NCBI RefSeq assembly: GCF_036324505.1
Contig: NC_086350.1
Coordinates: 10,991,032 to 11,055,031, forward strand
DNA: 64,000 nucleotides
Direction of reading: 5' to 3'
From: Eleginops maclovinus
Taxonomy: Eukaryota; Chordata; Actinopteri; Perciformes; Eleginopidae
Of the stretch, positions 40,411 to 53,585 are shown piece by piece. The notes under the pieces are model-generated. The model was not told where the DNA came from. It did not search any database and worked only from the letters and a program-made list of their open reading frames with translations. Numbering within the stretch: the stretch's first letter is position 1; each line of letters opens with the position of its first letter. The position numbers were made by a program, and so were the translations under genes.

Positions 40411-41044
40411 CATTTAGATATCAGTTTCTCTACACGTCATGTTTTATACTAACAAGTACCACTTCTAGTGAGGGCTAATTGCAGCTACTAATCATTTCCA
40501 TTGTCAATTATTCAGATACAATTTCCTTTATTGACTAGGAAATTCCACATTTGAATTTCCCAGAACACAATGGGCATCTAGAAATGTCAATACTTCCCTA
40601 CCTCAGAATATAGTAACAAAACGACACATTTGAGTTGCTAGAATTAGTTTTGGTCATTGTTGCTTAAAACACAATTAATGACATATTAGAATAATTGCAG
40701 AATCATTGATCGACTTATAGTTTCAGCTGTAATGTAAAAATCAGCCATTCGTAAACTCTGGGCCCAGGGGTGGACTCTCCACAGGGAAGAGGAGTGCAGG
40801 ACAGGTTTGGAGAAAGTGCTCACAGTGAGGATGACAGGGGAGGATGTGAAAATATCTGCTATGTACTACTATGAATAAACCATTAGAGCTTAAGTGAAGG
40901 ACATGCAGATACTAATTGGATATGCGTGGCTGATTCTATTACACTAGGAAGATAAGGTTAGGCAGAAAGGTCAAAAGGGCAAAGTGATGCTCCGTCCGAC
41001 TCAGTGATAGTTTTCCAGCAAAGCACCCTCCCCCCACCCTTACT

Positions 41045-41046
<2 letters not shown>

Positions 41047-41139
<93 letters not shown>
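41047..41139 (+). repeat. (CA)n microsatellite
   Basis: About 46 CA units without a visible interruption. Likely polymorphic. Confidence 0.95.
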
Positions 41140-41141
<2 letters not shown>

Positions 41142-43250
41142 CTTGGGGGTCAGCTGTCATGGCTGCTGCTCGGTTGCCTCCCTTAGGGACAGAGGGACGG
41201 ACAGGCTATTGATCAGACGCACTATTATCAGAGCTGAAGCTGTTTATCATGCTGTCTGCGCTCAGTAGGGAGTCTCCGTCTCTAATGGAGCATGGAGCGG
41301 CACTCCCCTGCACCTGTCCTTGTCACCCCCACACCTTAAGCACCATCGATCCCCACATCACCCGTCCTTGCCCCCCGGTGTCGCACTCTCTGGGGGAGGG
41401 TGGCTCCTCCTGCACTGTCAGCACTGAAATATGTTGCTCATTGGTTTCACCCTGCTGATGAGACTCAGTCCTCTTACAAAGGAACCTCACCTCGGTCCCT
41501 GCGGTTCAGAAACAATGATGAGCGTATCATCATGCTCTGACCTCTGACATATTCATGCTCATCATACTCAAGTAATGCAGCAAGGAAGAGTCATCATGTT
41601 TCTTTGTAAATAGGGACAGAGAAAGCACCGGTAGTTCTTTTAATCAATCTACATTGTTTCAGTGCGAGTGTTTCAGATATCTGCTGTAGAAATTTCTGCA
41701 TTCTCTTCGAGAAATAATGAAAGTAGATGGTACTTTTTTCAGAGATTCTAACCCCGATGCTGAAGACAATCCACTGACCTTGCTGTGAGCATTTTCATGA
41801 AAGAACTGTTGTCTTCCTACAGAACTACACCCTCCAACTGTATCACTGGGCAGAGGGAAGCTAACACTGTGCTAGCTCATGTTACAGATCAGCCGAAGAG
41901 GACAGATGTTTACGCCTTGCGTTGTCACCAGCCTCTCCTCCATGAGTAGACGCACACTTCTTACTGCGCGGTGACTTGTTGGGGGATTTGTTGGCAAAAT
42001 GAAAAATAGTTTCTATACAAAACTGCTCACAACAAGTTCTGTGAGTTATGGTGAGAAACCAGCTCATGATTTCTGAAAAGAGACATTGAATCTTTCAAAT
42101 GCATTTCCTTGGCACTTCGAGCACTACAAGTCGAGTGCAATCTGCTTTTATTATAATAGAGAGAAAAGGCAGACATCTCTACAAAAGATTTCCCTCCACA
42201 TGCAAAATCACTCCAAAACAACCAAGATGGCCCTAAAGTTAAGAGTAAAAATGTGAAATTTAGATTTTAGTCACAACTGTCCTTTTAAAGGTTGCTCCAC
42301 TTTGAAAGGGGCAACTCAAGAAATGTTGTATGTGCTTATCAGGAAGTTAGAGTGCTAGTGGAAAACAGATTTTATCATGACTCTCAAACTGAGGGGAAGA
42401 ACACACTGGTGCATTTTCAAAAAGCTTGTAATGTGTTTTTATAAATTGTCCTTATAACAGATAGAAACACGCAGCCCATGTTTGCTGACGAAGCCTGAGT
42501 GTTTTCCATTCGATTTATGTCGGGTGACCTGCTATATGTGCTTACTTGATGGGATAAAACCATGTTCAGTCACACATTTTGAGGCAGTAGTCAATATGAG
42601 CTCTGTGTACAGCTGAGCTGTTACACTGGCCTATTAAAAAACGAGGCAGTAAATGTCACACAGCAGAAGCCGGGGCCATAAACTACCCGGTGGACAGTGG
42701 TTATTCGGAGGTCACGCAGAGTGCTCAGGCGTCTGTGGCGGCTGGCCGGGGGAAACAAAGTGATGAGGATTTAATGATATCCAGCTTTGTGGCTATTGAT
42801 AGCAGAGTCAATGGGCTGTGCACTGTGGGTGTCTCTCTGATACACAGCAGATTAGCAGCTCTGTGCCAGATGAAAACGTCAGAGATCAATAGGACACAGG
42901 GGAGAATCAATAATCGTCCCACTACTCTATGGCTTTCATTTGGTGGATTGCTCTGGTCCTTTATGGCCTGCCGTGCTGTCAGCGTGCCATTAACTGCATT
43001 CATAAAACATGCATCACAGATCTGTCACGGGCATCATATGTTAATGCCTGCTGCTAATGAATATGAATGCTCTGTTCATAAGCCAAGTCTCCCTCTCATT
43101 ACATTGCTTTACACCTCGCTGAGCTCAGAGAGCTCGCCTTGGATGAAATGTAAATCACTGCTTTATTGGGGTAAAATGCATGACTATCATACTAAAATGC
43201 CATGCAGATGGGAACAGAATATACTCACTTTGCAGTAGATCGAACACTTT
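41140..43250. other. intergenic DNA, no gene supported
   Basis: Contains the longest open frame outside tle3 and the retroelement (42690-43238, plus strand), judged to be chance. No repeat recognised. Confidence 0.4.
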
Positions 43251-43259
43251 GAAGCCAAT

Positions 43260-44900
43260 TGTCTTTTAAAAAGTGTGAGAAATGAGTGGGCTAATTGCAG
43301 CGGCATCGCTGAACCTGGAACGAGGAAATAACAGAGAATATTCAGTCGTGTCCTAAATGCTATAATCAGAATTACCTGGCTTGTCGCGCTTCATTATAGT
43401 CGAGAGATCTTAGATTAATTAGCATTATTGTGCACAGTGAGTGAGAGGATTGGACATTAATTACATTAACCTTCGGGATCACACCTTGTCTTTTTACAAG
43501 ACGTGTCTAGGCAATAAAAGATTGCTACTGCATAGATGATTACTCTTATCCTTGACAGTGTCTGCCTTCCAAATTGATCCAATTAGCCATTCAGAGCTAA
43601 TTTAATTACTTGGGGCTGCTATAGCCTCTCTATCTTTCTGTCCTTGCCACCAGGATAATCATAACTCTTTAGCACATGCATGAAGAAAGCACATTTAATC
43701 AGCTATGGGAAACACCAGTTAACTTGAAGTCTTACTGCAACACTAGCAAGGTAAAAGTCTCCCCAGATTTCTCTTGCATTATGTGCTCTAAAGCGTGCTT
43801 GTGCTTCAGACAGGCCTGTAAAGTTAGTGAGTCTAGCTTTTTTACAGTTATCAGTCTCAGAAACCTCTTGGTAAACTTCTCTTGAATATCAATGGCATGA
43901 AAAAAAACGATGTTTACTTTTAGACACTAATGAAGGTGAGAGCTGGTTCGTATGAGAGAACATATCCATATGATTAGTATGCACGGTGCAGGCCCGGAGT
44001 TAATATTAGGTGAGACCGGCTCCATGCACACAGAGTAATCCCATCTGCTTCATTTTGAGCACAGCAGTAGGACGCCGGGCACGCACCAATCTCCTCTGCT
44101 CTGGGGACAATATGGGTTTGAGAAATGAGAGGTGGAAGCCACTGCGTAGTCAGACACATCCATAATTGGCAAACCGAACAAGATGAGAATGAACTCTGGG
44201 CTTGGCTCGTCTTGGTTGTAATTAAGATGAAATTCACCAATCATTTAAGCTCACAAATGGAGGTTTGACAGGAGGCCAAGAACCCATTGAATTGCAGTTT
44301 AAGTATTTATCTATCCCTGCAGATTGAAGGAGCCAGTCTTTAAGTTTCTTCAATCAGCATCCAGTGAAGTTTTGACTAAAGGTAAAATATCAGAGAGAGC
44401 AGAACACATGTACACTCGAAATGAGCTTGAGGAAAATATATCATAAATGAACCCTTTTGTGCCGATGTAAATTCATTTAAGCTTCTCTTTCTGCATGAGG
44501 CGCTAATCTGCAGATTCCATCTCTAATCATCTGTTGAACACAAAGATCCATACTAAACAAATCTGTTGAATATCCTGGAAAACACTTTTTTATTTCTGTT
44601 GTATCTTTTCATCTGTCTGTGGATTCATTCAAAAGCATGACATGTGAGAGTCAGGCCAAGTTTTGGAGCTAATGAGTTGAATCAGATCCAGAGACTTGGT
44701 GTTCACAATAGCCAATGGGAGCCACATTAAAGAGTGTGTGTTCGCGGCTCTGCTTGTCCTACGGGGGCTTTCTTTAATGCCCCTGTGTGAATCTCACTTG
44801 GACATGAGCGGAGCGTATAAACAGGGCTTTAATCAGGGAATTGTTTGGGGAGGGTTCTTTTAATCTGTGATTATAACACCAGATCAATGAGGATTGCTAC
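43260..44900. promoter_or_regulatory. candidate conserved non-coding block(s)
   Basis: Repeat-free, with many homeodomain-like cores (ATTAATTA near 43415, TTAATTAC near 43458 and 43601) and no coding signal. This composition is common in vertebrate developmental enhancers. Inference only; no alignment was made. Confidence 0.3.
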
Positions 44901-45839
44901 TCAGAGCCGTGTCAGTGATAAAAAAGGAGGATTTACATCAAATATTCATAGCCGGCTTTCCCAGAGGACTCACCACCACAGACAAGCACTGACTTTCATT
45001 CTTTACATAGCAGATAGGGAAAAAAAGCACAAAGTGAATTCTCTGTGAGCACCGAGCTGCTCCTAATTGTGTGTTATGTAACGAAAGTTGCAAAGTGTGG
45101 TAATTATCTACAAAGTGTTGCTTTTAGCAAACAGAACTTTAAACAGAAAGACAACCTGTGCTTTCTTACCGTCCTCTACCTGAAACCAGCGTGCCTACAA
45201 CACGTTCACCACGGTTACACAACAGGATTTTGCTGTCGATGAGAGCAGTCTCCTGAGACTAGTGTTGGGTCTGCATGATTCCCCCTGAAGAACTGAGGCA
45301 TTATTTAGGACTGGTCTTTTAAACGCAACCACACAATGAATAATGCATGATCAATGATTTAACAAAGTGAAACAGTAAAAAAAGTGTTAGCTTTTAGAGC
45401 GGTAGATGTCTCTTGCTGGTCTTTCAAATGCTGTTAGCAAAATACTAAAGCTGATTTAGGCTCAAATGTCTTTTCGTGAATTAGCTTTTTTGATGTAAAA
45501 AATGATGCAAAAAACAACAATTGCATTCAACGGTTACTTCCTCCTTATTGACTATTGAATATGTATTAAAAAGGCCCCAGTTTGTGGATCGCTTTTACTT
45601 TAGAGACCATAGGGTGCTTAAAAATCTGAACCTTTATGTTACATGGCCATTTAAAACCGAACAGGACTTAGAGAACCAACAAAAGCTCATAGCAATGCGA
45701 GCCAGTTTAATCTTTTTTAATGTTTGATGGTATTTGCTTGGAAGCGAAAGCAACAAGTACATAATTATCCGTCTAATTAAGCTGCCAAAACACAAGCACA
45801 GTGCTGGAGCACCTCTGAAACAGTGAGTGCACCATTCAT

Positions 45840-46440
45840 TAGCATGTGCTATAAGCTTATTAATCATCTAACAGCCAATTAGCACACTGTTACCATTTGC
45901 AGTGGGTGTGTAAATAAATTCCTGGGTTAATTTCTTCCTCTGATAATAAAGGGAACATTATGAAAATTAGCTCTGTGACTATGTAAATGATCTATGTCGT
46001 TAATTGCATAGCAGCGATAGATGTTTGCCGTGAACCGGGCTGGTGATGCAACAAATATTTCCCAGGCTGTTAGAGAAATTAATCGGGTAGCTGCGGATTC
46101 CCCGGAGGAATCCACAGCTACAATAATGACATTTACCCAGCCCTCTGGCACGCTGATAATGACAATGTCGCTGCTTGGCAGCAGGCCAGTGGGAGGTGAG
46201 GGCGATGGTGTGGGGCTGGCAATCATCTCTGAGAAAGACAGCATAGACACACACACAAATATGCACACACACTGGCCACACTGGCGGAAAAACTGTGGGC
46301 CTTAAGAAATAAATCAGCTCTTGTATCACCCACTGGTAATTAATAATAATTGCTTTCTAATAAGGGCTATGCCATTAGCAAATTACCTCTCTACTGAAAT
46401 GCAACTCCAGCAGAACATGCTGTTATTGAAAATGGAATCT
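45840..46440. promoter_or_regulatory. candidate conserved non-coding block with long dyad
   Basis: TAAT-rich and repeat-free up to the CA tract. Includes a 27-bp imperfect palindrome at 46091-46117 with arms ctg(c/t)ggattcc. Candidate enhancer; not shown to be active. Confidence 0.3.
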
Positions 46441-46465
46441 AATGGGATTCACTTGACCAAAATAT

Positions 46466-46467
<2 letters not shown>

Positions 46468-46528
<61 letters not shown>
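46468..46528 (+). repeat. (CA)n microsatellite
   Basis: About 30 CA units. Confidence 0.95.
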
Positions 46529-46529
<1 letters not shown>

Positions 46530-46530
<1 letters not shown>

Positions 46531-48240
46531 GAACTCATTGAAAACAGCTGATGACCACTCGCTGCTAATGGGATTAGATGCATAATGCATTATGACTGTC
46601 AGAATATTGTCATCACCTCCACAGACATGGAGCTGAAGCAGCGTGCAGCTCTGACAGCAGGACTGAGGGGTTTCACTGCTGACGTTTTACTGACTACACA
46701 GAAGTGAGATATGTTTGGATGTTAGATGAACAAAAAGTGAGGTGGGCTCTGTTTCCTTTTGCTTGAACTCCACCCAACCCCCACAATGTTCTGGCCTTGT
46801 GATAAATGCTTCAAGCTGTTGTTAATCATGCGTGTGACAGAAGAGGAGATGGAGGCCAATGCAGACAGACAGGATGAATGGAGCATTTACTTCGGGTGGT
46901 TTTTATAAAACAGCCCTGCAATCAATACTGCCCTGATACTGCTGACAATGTCTGGCTACTGACTGTGCAGCTCAGACACTCAGGCAAATACACTCTGCAG
47001 GGCCAAGCGGAGAAAGAAAGGCTTCACTAATGGCAACACTGTTCAGATGGATCTTATGAACAGGACTAGCTAACATTGGCATTACTTATCCACAGTCATG
47101 CTTGTTGTCATCTTGTCTTTTCCTCATTACAAAGCAATGAGGCATATTACTAGTATGAAAGGACTACAGTTTGCTATTTGGGACACCTCTATATTTTATG
47201 TTATGCAAGTGAATGTTCTGAGTTAGTGTTTATTTATCAGCTGCTTAGCCTTGAGTTCTTTGTGCAGCCACATCCTCCCTCCTTCTGCTGCCCAATCAAT
47301 TAACACATGGGTAAAACCAGGCCTATTAGAGGCAGCCAAAACCTTCCCAGCCCTGTCATCTGATGTTGGAACAATTGCTTAATATAACACCAGACTCAAA
47401 GGAGCACTTACCGGGGCCCAATTTTCTGGAATCAATAACAACAGGCAGGCTATATTGTTTCAAACAAGGAAACAGGGGGGATCAGAGAGGGAGAGGAGGG
47501 AGAAGGGAGGTGGGTCAATACAAGTGCTTTGGTTTAGGAGAGGCTGGCTCAGCCATAAAAAATGTATAAAAAACATGTGCCGTAAAGTGTTGCTGTTCCC
47601 CGACATGGATACAAGCAGCACATCCTGCAGAGGGTCTGAGAGATGATTATAGCCATGCCTCTAGACAGCCATGAGAAAAGACCTGAGGTTTAACCTCTAA
47701 ACTGCAGCACAGCAGTTAAAGGGCAGCGGCCCCGAGGGGGACCGTCTACAGCTTTTGTCACCAGCACTGTGGGACACCGTCAGGGAGTGGCAGCCACCGT
47801 GGCATTTAGGGTCAGGGAAGATTTCATTTTCTTGATGATAATTCTTCAGTAGCTGTCCATCAAAGTTGATGAAAATTCTAATTGGGCTGCAAGCAGATGA
47901 TTAGAAAGGCCTTTGCCATCCACGTAACATAAATGTCACAGCCTCGCTGGCATAACAATGATAGGGCACAGCCATCCGGACAAGCTAATGGAGAGTATTT
48001 TTCTAGTAAGTGAAGCTGTCGCCTCTCTGGGGCCTGTCAATGTCAGAGCCGGATGGATCGCATCATTTCCTGTGCCAGCAGGGTGAGCTGGCCAGGGATA
48101 CCACAAGGAATCGATCCGTCTGTAATCACATCAGCAGGTTGGGATTCAGAAAAACTTCATCCTCAAGTGTTTAGGATCCAATGTCCCTGCACAGAGCAGG
48201 AGCGACTGAAGGAAGGAGGGGGAGATACAGTGTCAGTGAT
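46530..48240. other. intergenic DNA, no gene seen
   Basis: 47700-48050 is repeat-free and of mixed composition, and may be another conserved block. No coding sequence supported. Confidence 0.4.
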
Positions 48241-48242
48241 CT

Positions 48243-48601
48243 TTACTCCAGGCCAGAAACAGAAGAAGAAGAAGACAGAAGAAGACATACTTTTATTAAT
48301 CCCTTACAGGGAAATTGCTTTCCCTACTCTGTTGTGTTGACACACAGAGGAAATACATGCACACACAACCACATGCAGAGGAGAGGTGGCAGAGCAGAGA
48401 GGCAGCCAGGTACCCAGCACCAAGGGAGCAGATAGAGGTCAGGTGTCTTGCTCAAGGGCACCTCGGCAGTGGCCTAGGAGGAGAACTGGCACCTCTCCAG
48501 CTACCAGCTCACTCCATATTTTTTTTGGTGCGATCGGGATGTGAACCGGCGACCCTTCGGTCCCAAGACCAAGTCCCTACTTACTGAGCCACTGCCGCCC
48601 C
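48243..48601 (-). mobile_element. tRNA-derived SINE
   Basis: Read on the minus strand it starts GGGGCGGCAGTGGCTCAGTA. An A-box-like TGGCTCAGTAAG lies at 48591-48580 and a B box GGTTCACATCC at 48547-48537, the internal RNA polymerase III promoter of a tRNA-like head. The body contains text common in fish SINEs (CTGCCGAGGTGCCCTTGAGC), and the tail ends with a LINE-like GGGATTAATAAAAGTATG followed by a TTC-rich run. It would not fold as a working tRNA gene. Confidence 0.85.
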
Positions 48602-51600
48602 AAAGAGGAGAACGATATCGACAGCATCCAATAACCAACCCTTACTTAGCTGCCAACAGATGAGCTTGGTTCGATTAGTATTTTCAAAAAGGAGCATCGG
48701 AGAGGCGGCAGATCTTTGATAAGCAAGAACCAAGTCAGGAATGAGATGCCACATTCCTGAAATTCTCCCTCTCCTGTTTTCAAAGAGAGAGCATGCTTTC
48801 TGAATGTGCACTCATGCAGTTCTATTAACAAATGATCAGTGTAGCTGAATGACTTTGAAAGAAATGTGAATATTTGTAAGTAAACGAAAGACACGATGAT
48901 GGAAATTTGAATAATTGTCTATTTTAGGAGCAGAAGAGGCGGTTTTGACTAACAACGAATGGTTGAATGATCACACCTGCATCTTTGGATGAAGACACTG
49001 AACCTCAACGGACAGAAAAAGGAACGAGGAGTGAGAGAATGAGGAAACAGGTGAAGAGGAGGTGTGAACTTATAACATTCTCCCAGGAGAAGTGTGATCA
49101 TTTCTGCCTCCAATCTCACTTCTCTTTGATGTATTCACATGAAAGTATCGCCAACGCAGACTCAGAATCTCATAAAGGTTTAAATGTCTGAAATCTGTTT
49201 GGGATTTTTTGCACTTTATTGTTTTTATGCTGTCAAATAAATTGCAGCATTTCAAACAAGAAATCTGTTCACAAAGATTTTACACCAAGTCAAAAATATG
49301 TACATTTCAAAGAGTAAGAATTTAAGTCCTACCATATTGGGTTGCCAAAAATAAGCTTCAACATCTCAGTAAAGAAACATTTAAATAATGAATCTGAGTG
49401 AGTATTTTCTCTGCATCCTCAACATCTTGTGTAGAACAGATGCAGAAGACTCTCCGCCTGGAGCCAGACACACAGTCTGCTGCTGTATGGCTGCTATCAA
49501 ACACACACCATGACTCCTTCCAGCTTACAGCACGCTACCTGCATACATCCCCCCCAGTTGCCATGGTAATAGAGAATGGCATAAGTAGTGACGGGCCAAC
49601 CACAGATATCAGAGCGGCTCTTAGGCAGAAACATCACACGACTCCTGGCGGAGGTGATTTATTAAGCCCGTGTTCAAAGTCCATCCGAACCATAACAAGC
49701 CTATAAGCATTCAACGGATCGAATACATTACGCTGCTGGAGAGAACCCTCTCCCCCTTCATTATAGTGTTCATATTACATTCCACCATGCATGAAAGGCT
49801 GAATGAAAGGACAAACAATAATCTGAATAAAAGATACTGGAGTGTGTTGAAAATCAAGCTCACAATCTTATTTGGAGCATGTCATGTTTATGCACAGAGC
49901 AAGCCGTAATTTGCAGCTAAATAATTGACTTCTCCGGTGTTAAGATCTCAGGAGAGCCTTTCCGTTTATTCATTGAATGGCCTTTGCAGCACGCGCAGCA
50001 TATTAGCCTTTCAGAAACGTCTTGTCAGGCCTGCCAGCAGGCTGTACGTAGACACTCCTCTCCTCAACGCCTTTCCTGGAATAATAACCTTCAACTAACC
50101 TTTAAACCGTGGTGAATAATTTCAATCCTATTTTCATATCAATGGCTGAGTCAGGCCAGGCAATTATCTTTTATCCGTATACTTTTTTGTCAGTGGAGAG
50201 AATAATAAAGTTTTCCCTTGTGAGGAGCCGGAGAAGGAAGAAAAGAGAGGGAGCCAAAAGCAGAGCAAGATGCTGGAGATGCTATCTAAAGACATGAATG
50301 CAGCGATGAATTATTCAGTAATGACTACAAGATCTGTCATAAAAAAGCTCTGCTAACATCTGCACTGTGTTCTGAGGGGGCTGAGCAGAGCAGGGCATTG
50401 ACGCCAGAACGCCTCTGAAGATAAACATGACAAATTGGCAGATCATCTGTTCAATTAGGATACCAGAGCAGGTGCGCCAGTGCCACAGGATGACACAGTT
50501 ACCAAGCCAAACCAGAGGCATGATGGGAAATACCTTGTTTGTGTGACAGTGATTTAGAGCAATGCACCAGAAGGATACCCCAAGAAAAAAAAAAAAGGAT
50601 ATTCCCCTTGGTACTCATTAAAATTCAACTGCAGACGGCACCCTGCCCCTTTTCCCCCTCTCCCCCTCTGTTTCATTGCTTCATCCTTCTGCTTTTGGCT
50701 CCTCAACTGCCTGAATGGACCTTCCAGGATCATTTCTTATTAATCCATAAAACATACCGCGCTGGTGATTGGATTGAAGGGAGCAGTGGAGCAGCAAAAC
50801 ATGAGATATGGAAAAATATCACACATTTCAGCGAGCAAGCAGGCAGGTTTGGGGCCGGGGGTGGGGGGTGGGTGTGTGTGGAGGGGAATAAGTGGTGAAC
50901 AGGGAATGGGCTGTGTGTGTGTGAGAGATGATGTTGGGGGAATCATTGAGGAAAAAGGAGGGAGGGGAGGTATGGCAAGAGGAGCGGGGGGTGCAAGAAA
51001 GAAACATGTTTTGAAATATTAATCCGTGGTTCTGGCCGTGGGCTGGAGCACCGAGATGAAAAAAGGCAGGGGAACCTTTGAAGCGAGGGAATGTTCTCTG
51101 CATTCATGAAGCGGCCATGTTGGTGGAGTACAACTGGGGCAGGTGCAATGTTTCCCCCTCACATCCGAGAGCCCTCGCCTCCACTCCGCACCGTACGGCT
51201 TATTGGTGCAGTGTGTATTTAGAGTGCTCCTCTTTCCCCAGCCCTGACACAAATGAAATGAGTGTGGTACAGTATCTTAATCCCCAGTGCCTTGTAAAAC
51301 CTTTGAAAGGAATACTTACTGCGGCATAAACTATCGTTCACAGTCTCAAAGCAAGAGCGTGACGCTGTGTGCTCTGAGGGGAAGACAACATCCTGCATCC
51401 ACCGGCTGTAGCATCATCCGATTTAGGTGGAGAGGAAAAGTGTATAACAGGATCTTATTGAACCTTAATGACCTGCTGAAACCCCACTGAGGGACTAATG
51501 GATTCAGCACTGTGTTGTGACTGCCCCGTGTGCCCGTTATAACCACGGCCTACTTACTCACAGCTCCGTGAGGCTGAGCGGCAAGCCGGCCACATCACCC

Positions 51601-53514
51601 TTCAGCCATCTCTCAGTGGTATCACACATGATCTCACTACACCCACAACACCAACACTCCCTGCTCTGGACAATGGCTGTACAAGAGCCATGACCACAAT
51701 GCACTTGGAGCAGCATGAATACGTCTGCTCGAGCTGTGGTAAAAAAGAGAAGGCTCACTAAGGATGACAAAAAAAACCTCATTTAGGTGGATAACTTAAT
51801 ATGCAGTCCTCGAATTTACCACGGCAAACGCATCCGCTATGAAGACAATACATTAAAACACTTTGAAAAATCACTTTGGGAAAAGTCATCATCATTAAAG
51901 CATACTCAGGCTAAGTATCTTAGATGAATTATGCTCCCTGCATCAAAAGACAGCAGGAATAACATTGAGAGTGTGTCCTTTTCTCTTCTATTCTCTGGCA
52001 GCACCCTGCTGGGAAACTTGAAATTACCCTCTGTCTGGCTATTCTCCACTAATAATAATGATAAAGTTTTTTCTCCCTAATTATGCAAAGAACTCTCAAT
52101 TAGCATAACTCGTCCTCTGTGTCAGTACAAACAGTAGAACACCCCGCGGGCCCATGATGGTTTTATTCTCAGCCTGTTTTTTCTTCTTTACCCTGTGTTG
52201 CTCTAGTGAGTTAATGAAGATGTCTGTTAATAAAGACAACTGGTGGTTGTGTTGCAGGTGTAAAGGAGCTGCTGTGTTTCGTATGCTGCCCTCTGCAGGC
52301 CCCCCAGAGGGGCTGCACCGCTGAGAAAAGGCAGGCCTACAGCCTCATTGGAGAGGCAGTGACACACTCCCTCTCACACAGCCCGCAGCACAGATTAAAG
52401 ATGTATGTTTAGGGCAGATCAAATAGAATGCAGAATCCACAGGCCCACAGAGAGAAAACAGCACATTAAAAATGATTTGAAAATAAAAAGCCGTGCATAC
52501 TGTATGCTAGACGCTTTGTCTGAGCCTGGAGTCGAGGCGGCTGATAACGTCCATCAAGCCTGCGATCATCAAAAGAAACAGGCATCCTCGAATCCGGCGC
52601 TACTGGCTGGGATTTGTGCATTTTAAGGACAATGCCTTCCTGAAGAGTGGAATGAAAGAAGGGATGCTCTTGATGTAAATGAGCATATAATGAGTCTTTA
52701 CAGTCACAAATAAGTGATACCTCAAAAGTGTGATATATAGTCGCAAGGCAGTGTGAGTTTGAGAGTGAAGTGAAACAAAGCTAAGGAACACAGGCTGGGA
52801 ATGTACTACTTAGTGCTGATGAAAGTGCCTGAATCCCTAAAGGGTTTGGCAGTAAACACTACAAACAGACAATCCCCAGAGAGGCCTATCACTTCCCTCC
52901 TCCTCCTCCCTGAGGAAGATGAGGGAACGCTATTAACACCACACAGAGTAAAGACACAGCCATTCCTAAAAAAAAAAAGTCAAACCATATGCCAACCCTT
53001 GAATAGATCCACTTCTTCTGCTGACGGGTGCTCTCTCAAGTATCCTCAACACTGGAAAAAGTCACAGCTGAAGGTGTGAAGTGGACACCAAGCCACCACA
53101 TGACACAGCGATATCCAATCAGTGGACAACGTTTTGACACATCAGCAGCCCTCCAGAGGGCCTGTGTCGACTCAAGTGTCCACATTCCTGCTCAGTGGGC
53201 GCTCGGCCTGGCCAGGAACACACACCACACACACACGCGCACACACACACACAGGCATATACAATGCACAGGGTGAAGCGGTGTTTCCTGTGAGAAGTGG
53301 AGATGAAAGGTCGCATTATGGTGTCAGATTAGACATGGCTTTGAGTCCGGCCCTCGGAGTCTTGGGCAGGCACATTAGAGGGACATGTTTTCCCATCGCC
53401 TCATTTGAGGTGCGCTTGTGAGCCTCGTGAAATCCTCTCCCCTCCTTACATCCCACTTCCACCGCCTCAGGCACTCACAGAGAAAAGAGAGGCGCGAGTG
53501 CGAAAGAGAAAGAG

Positions 53515-53517
<3 letters not shown>
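48602..53517. other. intergenic DNA, no gene seen
   Basis: A G-quadruplex-type tract lies at 50851-50872 and a small CA run at 53220-53252. Blocks near 49900-50100 and 51020-51260 are repeat-free. No ORF has family resemblance. Confidence 0.4.
50851..50872 (+). other. G-quadruplex-type tract
   Basis: Four G runs of 4, 5, 6 and 3 separated by one or two bases. Confidence 0.6.

Positions 53518-53580
<63 letters not shown>
53518..53580 (+). repeat. (TG)n microsatellite
   Basis: About 31 TG units, preceded by a GA-rich stretch. Confidence 0.95.

Positions 53581-53585
<5 letters not shown>

Noticed and set aside
40939..41186. ORFs of repeated Cys-Val or Thr-His
   Set aside because: Translation of the (CA)n microsatellite.
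42690..43238. 182-codon open frame, plus strand
   Set aside because: Longest frame outside tle3 and the retroelement, but with no domain or family text and no splice context. About one frame of this length is expected by chance in 64 kb.
48537..48601. tRNA gene
   Set aside because: A and B boxes are present but the sequence continues into a SINE body and LINE-like tail; the cloverleaf is not kept.
52284..52298. Further CTCF site in 'ctgccctctgcagg'
   Set aside because: One core mismatch; too weak to list as a site without a matrix score.
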